Of a stretch of DNA of 64,000 bases, positions 41,585 to 50,118 are shown piece by piece. Position 1 is the stretch's first letter. Every line of letters begins with the position of its first letter. This stretch comes from an uncultured Anaerolineae bacterium. GTDB lineage: Bacteria > Chloroflexota > Anaerolineae > Aggregatilineales > Phototrophicaceae. The notes beneath the pieces were generated by a model. It worked only from the letters and a program-made list of their open reading frames with translations, was not told where the DNA came from and made no database searches. The stretch is taken from the NCBI GenBank assembly GCA_938022205.1, contig CALIEB010000002.1:216866-280865 (forward strand), given 5' to 3'. Both the position numbers and the translations under genes were made by a program.

Positions 41585-42370
41585 TTAATCTCCCGCTGAA
41601 GCCACCGCCTCATGCGCGCTCACAAACGAAACGCGCCCGCCATAAGTACGGCGCAGGTTATCGGGCGTAAACGTGGTCGCGGTCGCACCGCTGGCAATAA
41701 CTTCCACGTTCAGCAACGTCACCCAGTCAAAATAGCTCTGTACGGTCTGCAAGTCATGGTGTACGACCAGCACAGTGCGCCCGTCAGCGCGCAATGCTTG
41801 CAGCACGTTGACGATAGCGCGCTCGGTAACAGCGTCAACTGCCGCGAACGGCTCGTCCATGAAATACAGGCGCGCCTGCTGCACCAACGCCCGCGCCAAG
41901 AAAGTGCGCTGCTGCTGCCCACCTGAAAGCTGGCTGATTTGCCGCGCGGCAAGGTCTGCCATGCCTACTTGTTCCAGCGCGTGCATGGCTTGCTCGCGGT
42001 GTGCGCGCGCGGGTCGGCGAAACCAGCCCAGCCGCCCGTACAACCCCATCAGCACAACGTCCAACACCGACGTGGGAAAGTCCCAATCCACACTGCCGCG
42101 CTGTGGCACATAGCCGATGAGCTGACGCGCCTGCTTGTACGGTTTGCCGAAAAACGCGATAGTCCCCGACGCGCGCGGCACAAGGTCAAGCACCGCTTTA
42201 ATCAGCGTGCTTTTGCCCGCGCCGTTGGGTCCAACAATCGCCATCAGCACCCCCTGCGGCACGGCAAGGTCAACGTCCCAAAGCACAGGCTTGCTCTGAT
42301 AGGCAACGGTCAAGTCGTTTACTTCTAACGCCAAAGGGTGTTCGGTCACCGCTAGCTTTCTAATGGTCAT
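41585..42370 (-). CDS. TroB-like metal ABC transporter ATPase
   Basis: A 261-residue ATPase of the zinc/manganese import family. Walker A is GPNGAGKST, the Q-loop is [15 protein letters not shown] (typical of Mn/Zn/Fe chelate ATPases), the signature is [15 protein letters not shown], Walker B is [12 protein letters not shown], and the H-loop is VVHHDL. GGAGG lies 8 nt before the ATG, inside the end of the binding-protein gene (11-nt overlap). It would power both permeases. Confidence 0.94.
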   Translation of the reverse strand: MTIRKLAVTEHPLALEVNDLTVAYQSKPVLWDVDLAVPQGVLMAIVGPNGAGKSTLIKAVLDLVPRASGTIAFFGKPYKQARQLIGYVPQRGSVDWDFPTSVLDVVLMGLYGRLGWFRRPARAHREQAMHALEQVGMADLAARQISQLSGGQQQRTFLARALVQQARLYFMDEPFAAVDAVTERAIVNVLQALRADGRTVLVVHHDLQTVQSYFDWVTLLNVEVIASGATATTFTPDNLRRTYGGRVSFVSAHEAVASAGD

Positions 42371-43373
42371 CGCAAGCAGCCTCCAACAGCTCGTCTGGCA
42401 GCGACAGGTCGGTATCGCGCCACTCGGGAATAGTCACAGGCACGCCAGCACACTGATAAGCGTGTAAAATGGTCAGCACGTTTTCGGCGAACATGCCGAT
42501 GTACGTGCCGCCAAAACTGTCGGGGTCACCCATCGCATCCGAATACAGCTCACGCGACGCGAGACGCACATCGCCCCCGGCAGCGCGCACCGCCTCCACT
42601 ACCGAGCGAATCGTAGTGGGTGGCACGCTGCTTTCGACAAACAGCACCGGTACATTGTAGGTCAGCACCATATCGACCACGCTTTGGATGTCGCCCACGC
42701 CCGCCTCAGACGCGGTGCTAATGCCCTGCACCGCCGCCACGCGCCAGCCGAACGCCAGAGCAAAATACTGAAAAGCGTCGTGTGACGTGACCAAGTAGCG
42801 CAGCTCGGCTGGCACGCTGCGCATGCCCGCGCTCGCCCAATCATACAACCGCGCGAGGCGTTCGGCATAGGCAGTGGCATTAGCACGATAGATAGCTGCG
42901 TTGGTGGGGTCGCGCTGTGCCAGCGTTTCAGCAAAATTCAACGCGCTGAGCTGCCAATTGCGTGGATCAAACCAAAAGTGCGGGTCGTCAACACGCATCC
43001 CCTCTCTTTCTTCCAGCGCGTCGAGGACAAAGCCCGCCGCTTTAACAGGATGAGAAAGCGCGTAGACCGTTACACCTTGCTCGCGCAACGCCTCAAATGC
43101 GCTATCAAACTGCCCCTCAAGGTGCAAGCCATTGTAGACGACGACGTGTGCCTTGTTCATCGCCACCACATCGGACTCCGTCGGTTGGTAGAGGTGTGGG
43201 TCAACGCCCGCGCCCATAAGCGCGGTCACCTGCACGTTTTGCGCACCCGCCGTCACGACACGCACAAGGTCGCCAGCTTGTGTGGTCGTCGCCACGACGA
43301 CAAGAGGACTAGGCTGCGCTATAGCCACAGCACTTGTCACCACAAACCAAACACTGGCAAGCACAGGTCTCAT
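42360..43373 (-). CDS. TroA-like zinc/manganese-binding protein
   Basis: A 337-residue cluster A-I metal-binding protein. A signal peptide covers ~1-20 (ending AVAIAQ). The predicted ligands are His60 (GVDPHLYQP), His132 (DDPHFWFDP), His198 ([10 protein letters not shown]) and Asp279 (LYSDAMG), matching the His3Asp set and spacing of Treponema TroA, which binds zinc and manganese. The His-rich loop typical of dedicated ZnuA zinc scavengers is absent. The metal therefore cannot be decided between Zn and Mn. The second ATG is used because AAAGG lies 8 nt upstream, whereas the first ATG touches the operator. It is the first gene of the four-gene operon. Confidence 0.92.
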   Translation of the reverse strand: MRPVLASVWFVVTSAVAIAQPSPLVVVATTTQAGDLVRVVTAGAQNVQVTALMGAGVDPHLYQPTESDVVAMNKAHVVVYNGLHLEGQFDSAFEALREQGVTVYALSHPVKAAGFVLDALEEREGMRVDDPHFWFDPRNWQLSALNFAETLAQRDPTNAAIYRANATAYAERLARLYDWASAGMRSVPAELRYLVTSHDAFQYFALAFGWRVAAVQGISTASEAGVGDIQSVVDMVLTYNVPVLFVESSVPPTTIRSVVEAVRAAGGDVRLASRELYSDAMGDPDSFGGTYIGMFAENVLTILHAYQCAGVPVTIPEWRDTDLSLPDELLEAACDDH

Positions 43374-43390
43374 CTCAAGAACCTTTACCA

Positions 43391-43439
43391 TTTTAGCTAT
43401 ACTAAAATCTATTTTTAGGCATAGCTAAAAATTTGTCAA
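43391..43439 (-). promoter_or_regulatory. Metal-importer promoter with two DtxR-type palindromes
   Basis: On the minus strand TTGACA (43434-43439), a 16-nt spacer and TAAAAA (43412-43417) form a promoter. One palindrome, TTTTTAGGCATAGCTAAAAA (within 43411-43432 on the plus strand), fills the spacer and both boxes. A second, TTTTAGCTATACTAAAA (43391-43407), covers the predicted start of transcription. The TTTAGxxnnnxxCTAAA layout resembles DtxR/MntR/TroR-family operators. Repression by a metal-loaded regulator would block RNA polymerase directly. Confidence 0.75.
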
Positions 43440-43548
43440 GAGTTAAAGCATTGTTCAAATCGTTAAAAAAAAATTGAAACATATTAACGTTGCTTTAAAC
43501 AAAAATTTTGTAGGATTTTTATAGGCAACATATCTACAGGAGAACAAC

Positions 43549-44304
43549 ATGGCTTTACCTTTTCTATTTTATCCGCAAAACAAAGCCTTTTTGAGCAAAA
43601 AACAACCCTATCCCCATAACATGCCAAGCTATGCGACTGCTGCTGAATGGCTTATATTCCTAGTATTTGCGGCAGTAATTGGCGTTCAGGTGCTTATTGC
43701 AGCCTCTTTTATATACCAACAAATCGCTTTGAACCAATCTGATTACACCGAAGGCACTATTATTGGCATCGATACATTCGAAGATTTTGAAGGAACGAGT
43801 TGCTGGACAACTTACAGCTACACTGTCGAAGATAAAACCTACACAGTAAAAAAAGATTTTTGTATATACGATTTTGAAGTTGGCCAGAAGATTAAAGTAC
43901 GCTATGCGCTCAGTGACCCGAGTTTGTCGCAAATCGACAACGGTAGATATGCACAGAATGATCTAGTAAGTAAGATAACAACACTAATGATTGCTATCTT
44001 GTTGACTGGTGCTATAGCGTTATTTATCCTCATACGTATTTTGCAAAACAACCGCAAAACGAAAGAATTACGCCTTAAAGGGCGTGTGGTGCGCGCTCAA
44101 CTCTTAGAAATTCACAGTAAAACAGACAGTGATGACGACTTTTGGGTTGAAGCGGTTATCAGTTTCACCGCGCCTGATACGGGGAAGCAAGTTGAGAAAA
44201 GATACGAAAAGACACGCAACGATCTCAAAGACATTGAATTACCCAAACCGGGCGACACCCTCGCTGTTTTCTATGGGAGTGAGAATAACTGGCTGCTGCT
44301 ATAA
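43549..44304 (+). CDS. DUF3592-like membrane protein, AT-rich
   Basis: A 251-residue protein with two transmembrane helices (~31-52 and ~144-166). Between them lies an extracytoplasmic beta-rich domain, and a similar domain follows the second helix. The first domain has TEGTIIGIDTFEDFEGTSCWTTYSYTVEDKTYTV; the second has KGRVVRAQLLEIHSKTD ... GDTLAVFYGSENNW. This repeat of a G-x-V/I-x-G ... YxV pattern with a C-terminal V-x-Y/F-x-P/G block is that of DUF3592 proteins, whose function is unknown. CAGGAG precedes the ATG. The gene and the 110 bp before it are clearly AT-richer than the neighbours. The upstream gap holds no other gene, and no clear promoter could be fixed. Confidence 0.7.
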   Translation: MALPFLFYPQNKAFLSKKQPYPHNMPSYATAAEWLIFLVFAAVIGVQVLIAASFIYQQIALNQSDYTEGTIIGIDTFEDFEGTSCWTTYSYTVEDKTYTVKKDFCIYDFEVGQKIKVRYALSDPSLSQIDNGRYAQNDLVSKITTLMIAILLTGAIALFILIRILQNNRKTKELRLKGRVVRAQLLEIHSKTDSDDDFWVEAVISFTAPDTGKQVEKRYEKTRNDLKDIELPKPGDTLAVFYGSENNWLLL

Positions 44305-44340
44305 TTATGGGCAAACATCCCACATTTTCAGGAGGGAAGC

Positions 44341-44922
44341 ATGCCCCGTCTAGGCATTGTTGACGTATTGACCACTCTCGCGCTGGTGGGCAGCATCGCG
44401 GTGGGTGCGCTGGCGGTTTGGCAATCGCAGCCGCGCCCCGTTGAACTGGTCATCAATCCCCCGCAGCCAACCGCCACCCCCCTGCCCAGCGCAACCCCCG
44501 CGCCGATAAAAGTCTACATCACCGGCGCGGTCGCGCAGCCGCAAACGCTGCTCACGCTGCCACGCGGCAGCCGTGTCGAGGACGCGCTAGCTGCCGTTGG
44601 CGGAGTGCTTGACACCGCCGACCTTAACCGTGTGAACTTGGCGGGGATTTTGCGCGATGGCGACCAAGTCCATGTTCCCGAGCGACAAGAAGATCTAAGC
44701 GCGCAGCCCACGCCCTTAGGCGGACAGCTAGTTTACGTCAACCGCGCCACCGTTGAGGAGCTGATGACGCTGCCGACGATTGGGCGCGTAACGGCTGAGG
44801 CTATCATCGCCTACCGCGAGCAGCACGGCAGCTTCAAGTCGCTCGATGACCTCGACAAGGTGTCAGGCATTGGCACGGCAACGCTCAACCGCATCGCTCC
44901 ATTGGTCGTGTTCGATGATTAG
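44341..44922 (+). CDS. comEA: ComEA-like helix-hairpin-helix DNA-binding protein
   Basis: A 193-residue protein. It has an N-terminal membrane anchor (~8-27), a short Pro/Thr linker (PQPTATPLPSATPAP), an SLBB domain (~56-118: IKVYITGAVAQPQTLLTLPRG ... GDQVHVP) and a C-terminal tandem helix-hairpin-helix unit (~128-190: VYVNRATVEELMTLPTIG ... FKSLDDLDKVSGIG). This is the standard ComEA layout: the protein displays the HhH domain outside the membrane to bind incoming double-stranded DNA for ComEC. AGGAGG precedes the ATG. The comEC gene lies 34 kb away at 8.0 kb. Confidence 0.92.
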   Translation: MPRLGIVDVLTTLALVGSIAVGALAVWQSQPRPVELVINPPQPTATPLPSATPAPIKVYITGAVAQPQTLLTLPRGSRVEDALAAVGGVLDTADLNRVNLAGILRDGDQVHVPERQEDLSAQPTPLGGQLVYVNRATVEELMTLPTIGRVTAEAIIAYREQHGSFKSLDDLDKVSGIGTATLNRIAPLVVFDD

Positions 44923-45000
44923 AACAGTAGCGCAGCACAACGGTTCGCACTATACTACTCTATAGCAGAAATCGAACTCAAAAAGAGTCAGGTGGGAAAG

Positions 45001-45510
45001 ATGCTTCATCCAGACGTTGAAGTGCGGCTTAGCCCTATTCACGGCAAAGGGCTGTTTGCGCGTGCCTTTATCCCAAAAGGCACGGTCGTGTGGTGGATTG
45101 ATGGCAGTGAACTGCTGTACGATGCCGAAGGATACGCGCGGCTGCCTTTAGAGACACGCAACTTGTGCTACGAAAATCGTGGCGTGTACATCCTCTCGAT
45201 TGAGGGCGGCGAGTATATCAACCACTGCTGCGAGCCAAACGTAGGCTGGCTCACAGACGAACGTTTTGTCACGCTGCGAGATATCCAGCCCGACGAAGAG
45301 TTGACCTACGACTACGCTACAGGCGACATCAGCGACTACGCTATTGAGGACAAGACACTGGGCGGATGGGTATGCGCGTGCGGCGCGCCGAGCTGTCGTA
45401 AACTCATTACGCCGCACGATTGCCTCAAGCCAGAATTTCAGGCGCGCCACGCGGGCTTCTTGCCCAGCTGGACGGTCGAATTCATCCAGCAGCACACTAA
45501 GACGGAGTAA
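45001..45510 (+). CDS. SET-domain protein (putative lysine methyltransferase)
   Basis: A 169-residue protein consisting of a minimal SET domain plus a post-SET cysteine segment. The SAM-binding IHGKGLFA motif (~13-20), the pseudoknot blocks YINHCCEPNVGW (usual NHSCxPN) and DEELTYDYA (usual GEELTYDY, with the catalytic Tyr) are all present. They are followed by CACGAPSCRKLI, a CxC-x4-C zinc-binding post-SET motif. No signal peptide or membrane segment is seen. Bacterial SET proteins occur sporadically and some methylate ribosomal or nucleoid proteins; the target here is unknown. The ATG at 45001 is used because AGGTGGG precedes it; an in-frame GTG lies 3 codons upstream. Confidence 0.88.
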   Translation: MLHPDVEVRLSPIHGKGLFARAFIPKGTVVWWIDGSELLYDAEGYARLPLETRNLCYENRGVYILSIEGGEYINHCCEPNVGWLTDERFVTLRDIQPDEELTYDYATGDISDYAIEDKTLGGWVCACGAPSCRKLITPHDCLKPEFQARHAGFLPSWTVEFIQQHTKTE

Positions 45511-45532
45511 GAGGCTTACTTCCGCCCTAAAA

Positions 45533-47185
45533 TTAGATCTCGTTGATGATGCTGAAGACCATCGGGCGGCGTTTGGTTTCGTTGTAAAGCACCCGCGACA
45601 GGCTGTCCTCTAGTATCTCGCGCCGTTTGCCGTTGGCGTTCCTGTTGCTGCGCAAAGTTTCGATCACGGTGTTCTTGATGGTTGTCAGCAGGTCATCAGA
45701 ATCACGCAAGTAGACAAACCCGCGCGAGACAATCTCCGGCTCGCTAACGGGCTGCCCTTGACGGTTGACGTTGACCGCAACTAGCAAGAAGCCGTCACGC
45801 GCCAAAATCTCGCGGTCGCGGATGACAATCTTGCCAATGTCGCCCACGCTGCTGCCGTCCACGAAGATGTAGCCACCCGGAATGCGCTCCGTCTTTTGGA
45901 TGCCGTACTTGTCGACTTCCAGCACTGTGCCGTTTTCACCGATAATCACGTTCGTGGGCTGCACGCCGCTCTCCATCGCCAGCTTGCCGTGTTGAATAAG
46001 GTGGCGCAGCTCGCCATGAACGGGCATGATATACTCGGGGCGGGTCAGACCAATCATCAAGCGCATCTCCTCTTGGCAGGCGTGACCCGACACATGAACA
46101 CGCTCCAAAGAGTCATAGATGACGTTCGCGCCGCGCTCGAACAGCTTGTTGATGGTGCGATACACCATTTCTTCGTTGCCCGGGATAGGGTGTGAGGATA
46201 GCACGATCGTATCGCCGCGCTGCACCTCCATCGAGCGATGCTTGCCGGTTGCCAGCTTGCTCAAGACCGCCGAAGGTTCACCCTGCGAGCCTGTGACCAT
46301 TAACACCAACTTGTGCGGCTCGAAGCTGCTCATCTTCGCTGGGTCAAGTAGCACATCTTCGGGGATATCGATGTAGCCAATCTCGCGCGCCAGCTTCACG
46401 TATTCCTTCATCGTGTGACCGCTGATGACCAAGCGGCGGTTGTACTTCTGCGCCATCTTGGCGGTCAGCTGAATACGCGAGATGAGCGAGGCGAACGTCG
46501 CCACTAGGATGCGCCCTTTGGCGTTGGCAAACACGCGGTCAAACGCTGGTTCGATGGTGCTTTCGGAAGGTGTCCAGCCGGCACGGTCGGCGTTGGTACT
46601 GTCTGCCATGAGCAAGCGCACGCCGCGCTGCCCAAATTCCGCCAGCTTGGCGTAATCAGGTGGCGCGCCATAAACGGGCGTGTTGTCAAACTTATAGTCA
46701 CCGGTATGAACAATCAGCCCGTGCGGTGTGGTGATGCCAAAGCCCACGCAGTCGGGGATGCTGTGGCAGACGTGAAACGGTTCTATCGTAAACGGCTGCA
46801 GCACGATTTTGTCATTGGGCTTGAAGATTTTGATGTCTACGTCCTGATGCACGCTGTTGTTGCGCAGTTTAATCTCAATCAAGCCCGCCGTGAGGCGCGT
46901 AGCATAAATTGGCACTTTGGGAAATGCGTCAACAAAGTGATTAACCGCGCCAATGTGGTCTTCGTGTCCGTGCGTGAAAAAGATGCCGAGAATGTGTAAG
47001 TCTTTGCGCTGTGTGAGGAATTGAAAGTCGGGGATGATATAGTCCACGCCGTGCATGTCGTTAGCGGGAAACATGATACCTGCGTCGATGACAATCGCGC
47101 GATTGTCGTATTCGAACAAGGTCATGTTCTTGCCAATTTCCCCTGACCCGCCAATGGGGATAATGCGTAACTTCGGTTTTGCCAT
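45533..47185 (-). CDS. rnj: Ribonuclease J
   Basis: A 550-residue metallo-beta-lactamase/beta-CASP ribonuclease with 5'-3' exonuclease and endonuclease activity, central to mRNA turnover and rRNA maturation in Gram-positive-type bacteria. The zinc motif THGHEDHIG lies at residues 71-79 (His72, His74, Asp76, His77). It is followed by HTGDYKFDN and the beta-CASP blocks ISGHTMKEYV and VMVTGSQGEP-like LMVTGSQGEPSAVL. VHVSGHACQEEM and MPVHGELRHL come next, and the C-terminal RNase J domain is intact. Length is typical. It is transcribed alone from a promoter about 200 nt upstream with an unusually structured leader. Confidence 0.96.
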   Translation of the reverse strand: MAKPKLRIIPIGGSGEIGKNMTLFEYDNRAIVIDAGIMFPANDMHGVDYIIPDFQFLTQRKDLHILGIFFTHGHEDHIGAVNHFVDAFPKVPIYATRLTAGLIEIKLRNNSVHQDVDIKIFKPNDKIVLQPFTIEPFHVCHSIPDCVGFGITTPHGLIVHTGDYKFDNTPVYGAPPDYAKLAEFGQRGVRLLMADSTNADRAGWTPSESTIEPAFDRVFANAKGRILVATFASLISRIQLTAKMAQKYNRRLVISGHTMKEYVKLAREIGYIDIPEDVLLDPAKMSSFEPHKLVLMVTGSQGEPSAVLSKLATGKHRSMEVQRGDTIVLSSHPIPGNEEMVYRTINKLFERGANVIYDSLERVHVSGHACQEEMRLMIGLTRPEYIMPVHGELRHLIQHGKLAMESGVQPTNVIIGENGTVLEVDKYGIQKTERIPGGYIFVDGSSVGDIGKIVIRDREILARDGFLLVAVNVNRQGQPVSEPEIVSRGFVYLRDSDDLLTTIKNTVIETLRSNRNANGKRREILEDSLSRVLYNETKRRPMVFSIINEI

Positions 47186-47424
47186 AGGGTATGTACTCCA
47201 AATACATCAAATGCGTGGGGATGCGCTGACGAAGCACCACCCACAGGATTAAAAAAGGGTTGTCTGACAGCCTTTTAAGAACGTTTTTAGTTTCTAAGTA
47301 GTCCGCGAAAACGGCACGCAGCCGTGAGTAGTCGAAGTTGAGCAAAAATACCAGAGCAAGCCGCAACAAAAGAAAGTTGCGCATAAAACTTTACTTAATA
47401 GTACACGTTTTTGCGATTTGTCAA
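47186..47424 (-). promoter_or_regulatory. RNase J promoter and structured ~200-nt leader
   Basis: On the minus strand the promoter is TTGACA (47419-47424), 18 nt, TATTAA (47395-47400), with transcription predicted near 47388. The leader opens with a CGCAAC/GTTGCG hairpin (47362-47381), then ACGGC/GCCGT (47311-47325). An imperfect AAAAGG...CCTTTT hairpin (47253-47276) follows, running directly into T6 on the transcribed strand, which is terminator-like. No gene is seen in this 400-bp stretch apart from the promoter of endonuclease III on the other strand. Confidence 0.6.
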
Positions 47425-47526
47425 GCCCTTTTTTTCCTACCAACGCCCTACAACCGTGCGGCGAAGGGCTTTGCAGCGCGTGCAAACGCCCTTTCTCGCC
47501 AACATGGCATGCGTACCAGCGTTCTG

Positions 47527-47555
47527 TTGCGCACAATGGCGGCTTAGCATACAAT
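47527..47555 (+). promoter_or_regulatory. Promoter of the endonuclease III gene
   Basis: TTGCGC (47527-47532), 17-nt spacer, TACAAT (47550-47555), followed by a 24-nt leader to the ATG at 47586. Confidence 0.6.
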
Positions 47556-47585
47556 ACACACGGACACAGAAAGAGAGCTTGCCCC

Positions 47586-48290
47586 ATGGCCTTGCGTATC
47601 GACCGCCTTGAAGAACGCCGCGCCAAGTATGCCCCTGTCGCTGCCGCGTTAGAGCAGCTATACGGACGCAAAACCTTCAAGCCCCACGACGGCATGGACG
47701 AACTCGTGAGCTGCATTCTCAGCCAGAACACGACAGATGCCAACCGCGACCGCGCTTTTGACGCGCTCAAGGCGCGCTACGCAAGCTGGGAAGAAGTCGC
47801 TCAAGCTCCCTTAGACGAGCTTATCGAGACGGTGCGCCCGGCTGGGCTTGCATCGGCAAAAGCCGCCAACATTCAAGCCGCCCTGCGCGAGATTTACCGC
47901 CAACGTGGCGAGTACGCCATCGACTTCTTGCAAGAGCTGCCGGTTGCCGAAGCCAAAGCGTGGTTGACCAGCCTTGCGGGTGTCGGACCGAAGACCGCTG
48001 CGATTGTGCTGTGTTTTGGCTTTGGCATGGCGGCGTTTCCAGTCGACACGCATGTCCATCGTGTGGGACAGCGCATCGGCTTCTTGCCCGAAGGCATCAG
48101 CGCGAACGCTGCGCACGATGTTATGGAAGCCGTTGTGCCGCCTGACGCTTACTACGCTTTCCACTTGCAGCTGATTTATCACGGGCGCAGCGTGTGCAAG
48201 GCGCGCCAGCCGCTTTGCGACCGCTGCCCGATTACTGCGCACTGTGATTATTACGCCAAAACAGAGAGGCAAAACGATGAGCCACGCTAA
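47586..48290 (+). CDS. nth: Endonuclease III-family DNA glycosylase
   Basis: A 234-residue HhH-GPD base-excision-repair enzyme. The helix-hairpin-helix LAGVGPKTAAIV contains the catalytic Lys, and the catalytic Asp is in FPVDTHVHRVGQRIG. The C-terminal [4Fe-4S] motif is C-x6-C-x2-C-x5-C (CKARQPLCDRCPITAHC). It removes oxidised pyrimidines and cleaves at AP sites. The longest frame starts 56 codons earlier, but that part has no family similarity and would run across the promoter. The ATG at 47586 begins MALRIDRLEER and is used. Its stop lies 14 nt inside the downstream kinase gene, so the two are coupled. Confidence 0.93.
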   Translation: MALRIDRLEERRAKYAPVAAALEQLYGRKTFKPHDGMDELVSCILSQNTTDANRDRAFDALKARYASWEEVAQAPLDELIETVRPAGLASAKAANIQAALREIYRQRGEYAIDFLQELPVAEAKAWLTSLAGVGPKTAAIVLCFGFGMAAFPVDTHVHRVGQRIGFLPEGISANAAHDVMEAVVPPDAYYAFHLQLIYHGRSVCKARQPLCDRCPITAHCDYYAKTERQNDEPR

Positions 48291-50109
48291 GCCGCTAAGC
48301 GAACACGAGGTCAACAACGCCCGCCAGCTGCTCAAAATGCTGCAGCACCAAGTTGAAACGCACACGCTAGACACCGCCTACATGGCGCGCCAGCTCAGCA
48401 AGCTCAATGACTTCGTCGAACAAGTGGCACAAACGCAACAAACCCAGCTAGCCGCGTTTCGCTTTAAGGCTCTCTACAACGTCAGCCGCCTCATCGGCAC
48501 GTCGCTTGACTTGCAGACGGTGTTAGAACAGGTCATGGACGCAATTATCCAGCTCACGGGTGCGGAGCGCGGCTTTTTAATGTTGCGCGACGACGACGGC
48601 AAGCTCAAAGCCACCGTCGCGCGCAACCTCGACCAGCGCACGCTGACCAGCGACGAGTTCAGCTACAGCACCACCATCACCAACCACGTGTTGGCAACAG
48701 GCGAGGCAGTGCTGACAACCAACGCGATGGAAGACCCACGCTTTGCTGGCGGCGCGAGCATCATCTCCAAAGTGCTGCGCAGCATCATGGCGACACCGCT
48801 GCGCGCACGCGGGCAGATTATCGGCGTGGCATACGTCGAAAATCGCATCGTGGCGGGTTTGTTCAGCGACGACGACCTCGCCACACTGGACGCGCTGGCA
48901 GGACAAGCGGCGGTTGCCATCGACAACGCCATGCTCTTTCGCGCCACTGACCAAGAGCTAACGCGGCGCGTGGAAGAGCTACGCGCCTTGCGCCAAGTCG
49001 ACCGCCGCCTCAACGAACGGCTCGACCTTGACGACGTGTTGGCGGTGACATTAGAGAGCGCGTGTTTGTTCGCTAAAGCCGAAGGTGGGCATATTGCCCT
49101 CTTAGAAGGCGAAAACCCCGTACCCTTCGCCCGCATTCACTATCCGCAAGGGCAAGAGCCGCGCACGCTCAACCTATCGCAAACCTACCCCTTTGTGCTG
49201 GATGTAATGCGCTCAGGAAAAGCACGCACGCACGAGAACGAGAAACACGCCGCGCTGGGCGTGCCGCTGCTGCTCAACGACAAGCTCATTGGCGTGCTGG
49301 TACTAACCCGCGAGGGGGAACAGCCGTTTGACGAGCGCGCCCGTGATATGGTCGAGCGCGTAGCTGACCGTGCCAGTGTCACGATTGAGAACGCGCGCCT
49401 CTACGCCGCTGTGCAAGCCGCCGACCGCGCTAAAAGCGAGTTTGTCGGCATTGTCGCGCACGACCTAAAGAACCCTATGGCGAGCATTCAAGGCTATGCC
49501 GATTTAATTTTGATGATGAACAAAGACACCCTCGATGAACGTCAAATCAGCTTCCTGCAGCGCATCACAGACACAGTAAAGCGCATGGAAGTGCTCGTGA
49601 GCGACCTTGCTGACATCAGCCGCATCGAGAGCGGACATTTCTACATGGACGAAAGCGCGGTGAGCGTGGCAAAGATTGTCGAAGCCATTCGCGACCAGAG
49701 CATGCCGCAAATTCAAGCGCGCCGCCATCGCTACGTAGAAAACGTCGCGCCTGACCTGCCCAACCTGAAGACCGACTACTTCCGTCTGCTGCAAGTGCTG
49801 GTGAATTTGGTCAGCAACGCCGCCAAGTACACGCCCGAAGGCGGCACGATCACGTTAACGGTGCAGCGCGTCGGCGAGCGCGTCGGCTTTGAGGTCGCGG
49901 ACACGGGCATCGGTTTATCCGAAGAAGGCAAGCGCATGCTCGGCACGAAGTTTTGGCGCGCCGACGACAGCTACACGCGCTCACAGCCCGGCACAGGACT
50001 GGGGTTCGCCATCACCGCCAGAATCGTCGAGCAGATGGGCAGCAAAATCCAAATCGACAGCGAACTCGGCAAGGGCAGCCGTTTCTCGTTCAGCGTCGCC
50101 ACCGTGTAG
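48277..50109 (+). CDS. Soluble GAF-domain sensor histidine kinase
   Basis: A 610-residue kinase with no membrane segment. It has an N-terminal coiled coil (~1-60), a first GAF domain (~65-215, containing GAERGFLMLRDDDG), a second GAF domain (~235-375), a HisKA dimerisation helix with His395 in FVGIVAHDLKNPM, and a HATPase domain. The N-box is VLVNLVSNAAKYTPEGG, G1 is DTGIGLSEEG and G2 is GTGLGFAI. GAF domains may bind small ligands or cofactors; none can be named. No response regulator is adjacent. Its start overlaps the endonuclease III stop, with GAGAGG upstream of the ATG. Confidence 0.93.
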   Translation: MSHAKPLSEHEVNNARQLLKMLQHQVETHTLDTAYMARQLSKLNDFVEQVAQTQQTQLAAFRFKALYNVSRLIGTSLDLQTVLEQVMDAIIQLTGAERGFLMLRDDDGKLKATVARNLDQRTLTSDEFSYSTTITNHVLATGEAVLTTNAMEDPRFAGGASIISKVLRSIMATPLRARGQIIGVAYVENRIVAGLFSDDDLATLDALAGQAAVAIDNAMLFRATDQELTRRVEELRALRQVDRRLNERLDLDDVLAVTLESACLFAKAEGGHIALLEGENPVPFARIHYPQGQEPRTLNLSQTYPFVLDVMRSGKARTHENEKHAALGVPLLLNDKLIGVLVLTREGEQPFDERARDMVERVADRASVTIENARLYAAVQAADRAKSEFVGIVAHDLKNPMASIQGYADLILMMNKDTLDERQISFLQRITDTVKRMEVLVSDLADISRIESGHFYMDESAVSVAKIVEAIRDQSMPQIQARRHRYVENVAPDLPNLKTDYFRLLQVLVNLVSNAAKYTPEGGTITLTVQRVGERVGFEVADTGIGLSEEGKRMLGTKFWRADDSYTRSQPGTGLGFAITARIVEQMGSKIQIDSELGKGSRFSFSVATV

Positions 50110-50118
50110 CGGCACGTC

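Noticed and set aside
47061..47384. 107-codon minus-strand frame starting at the RNase J transcript 5' end
   Set aside because: It overlaps the RNase J coding start in another frame, has no ribosome-binding site and its ATG sits at the predicted transcription start. A leaderless peptide is possible but unsupported.
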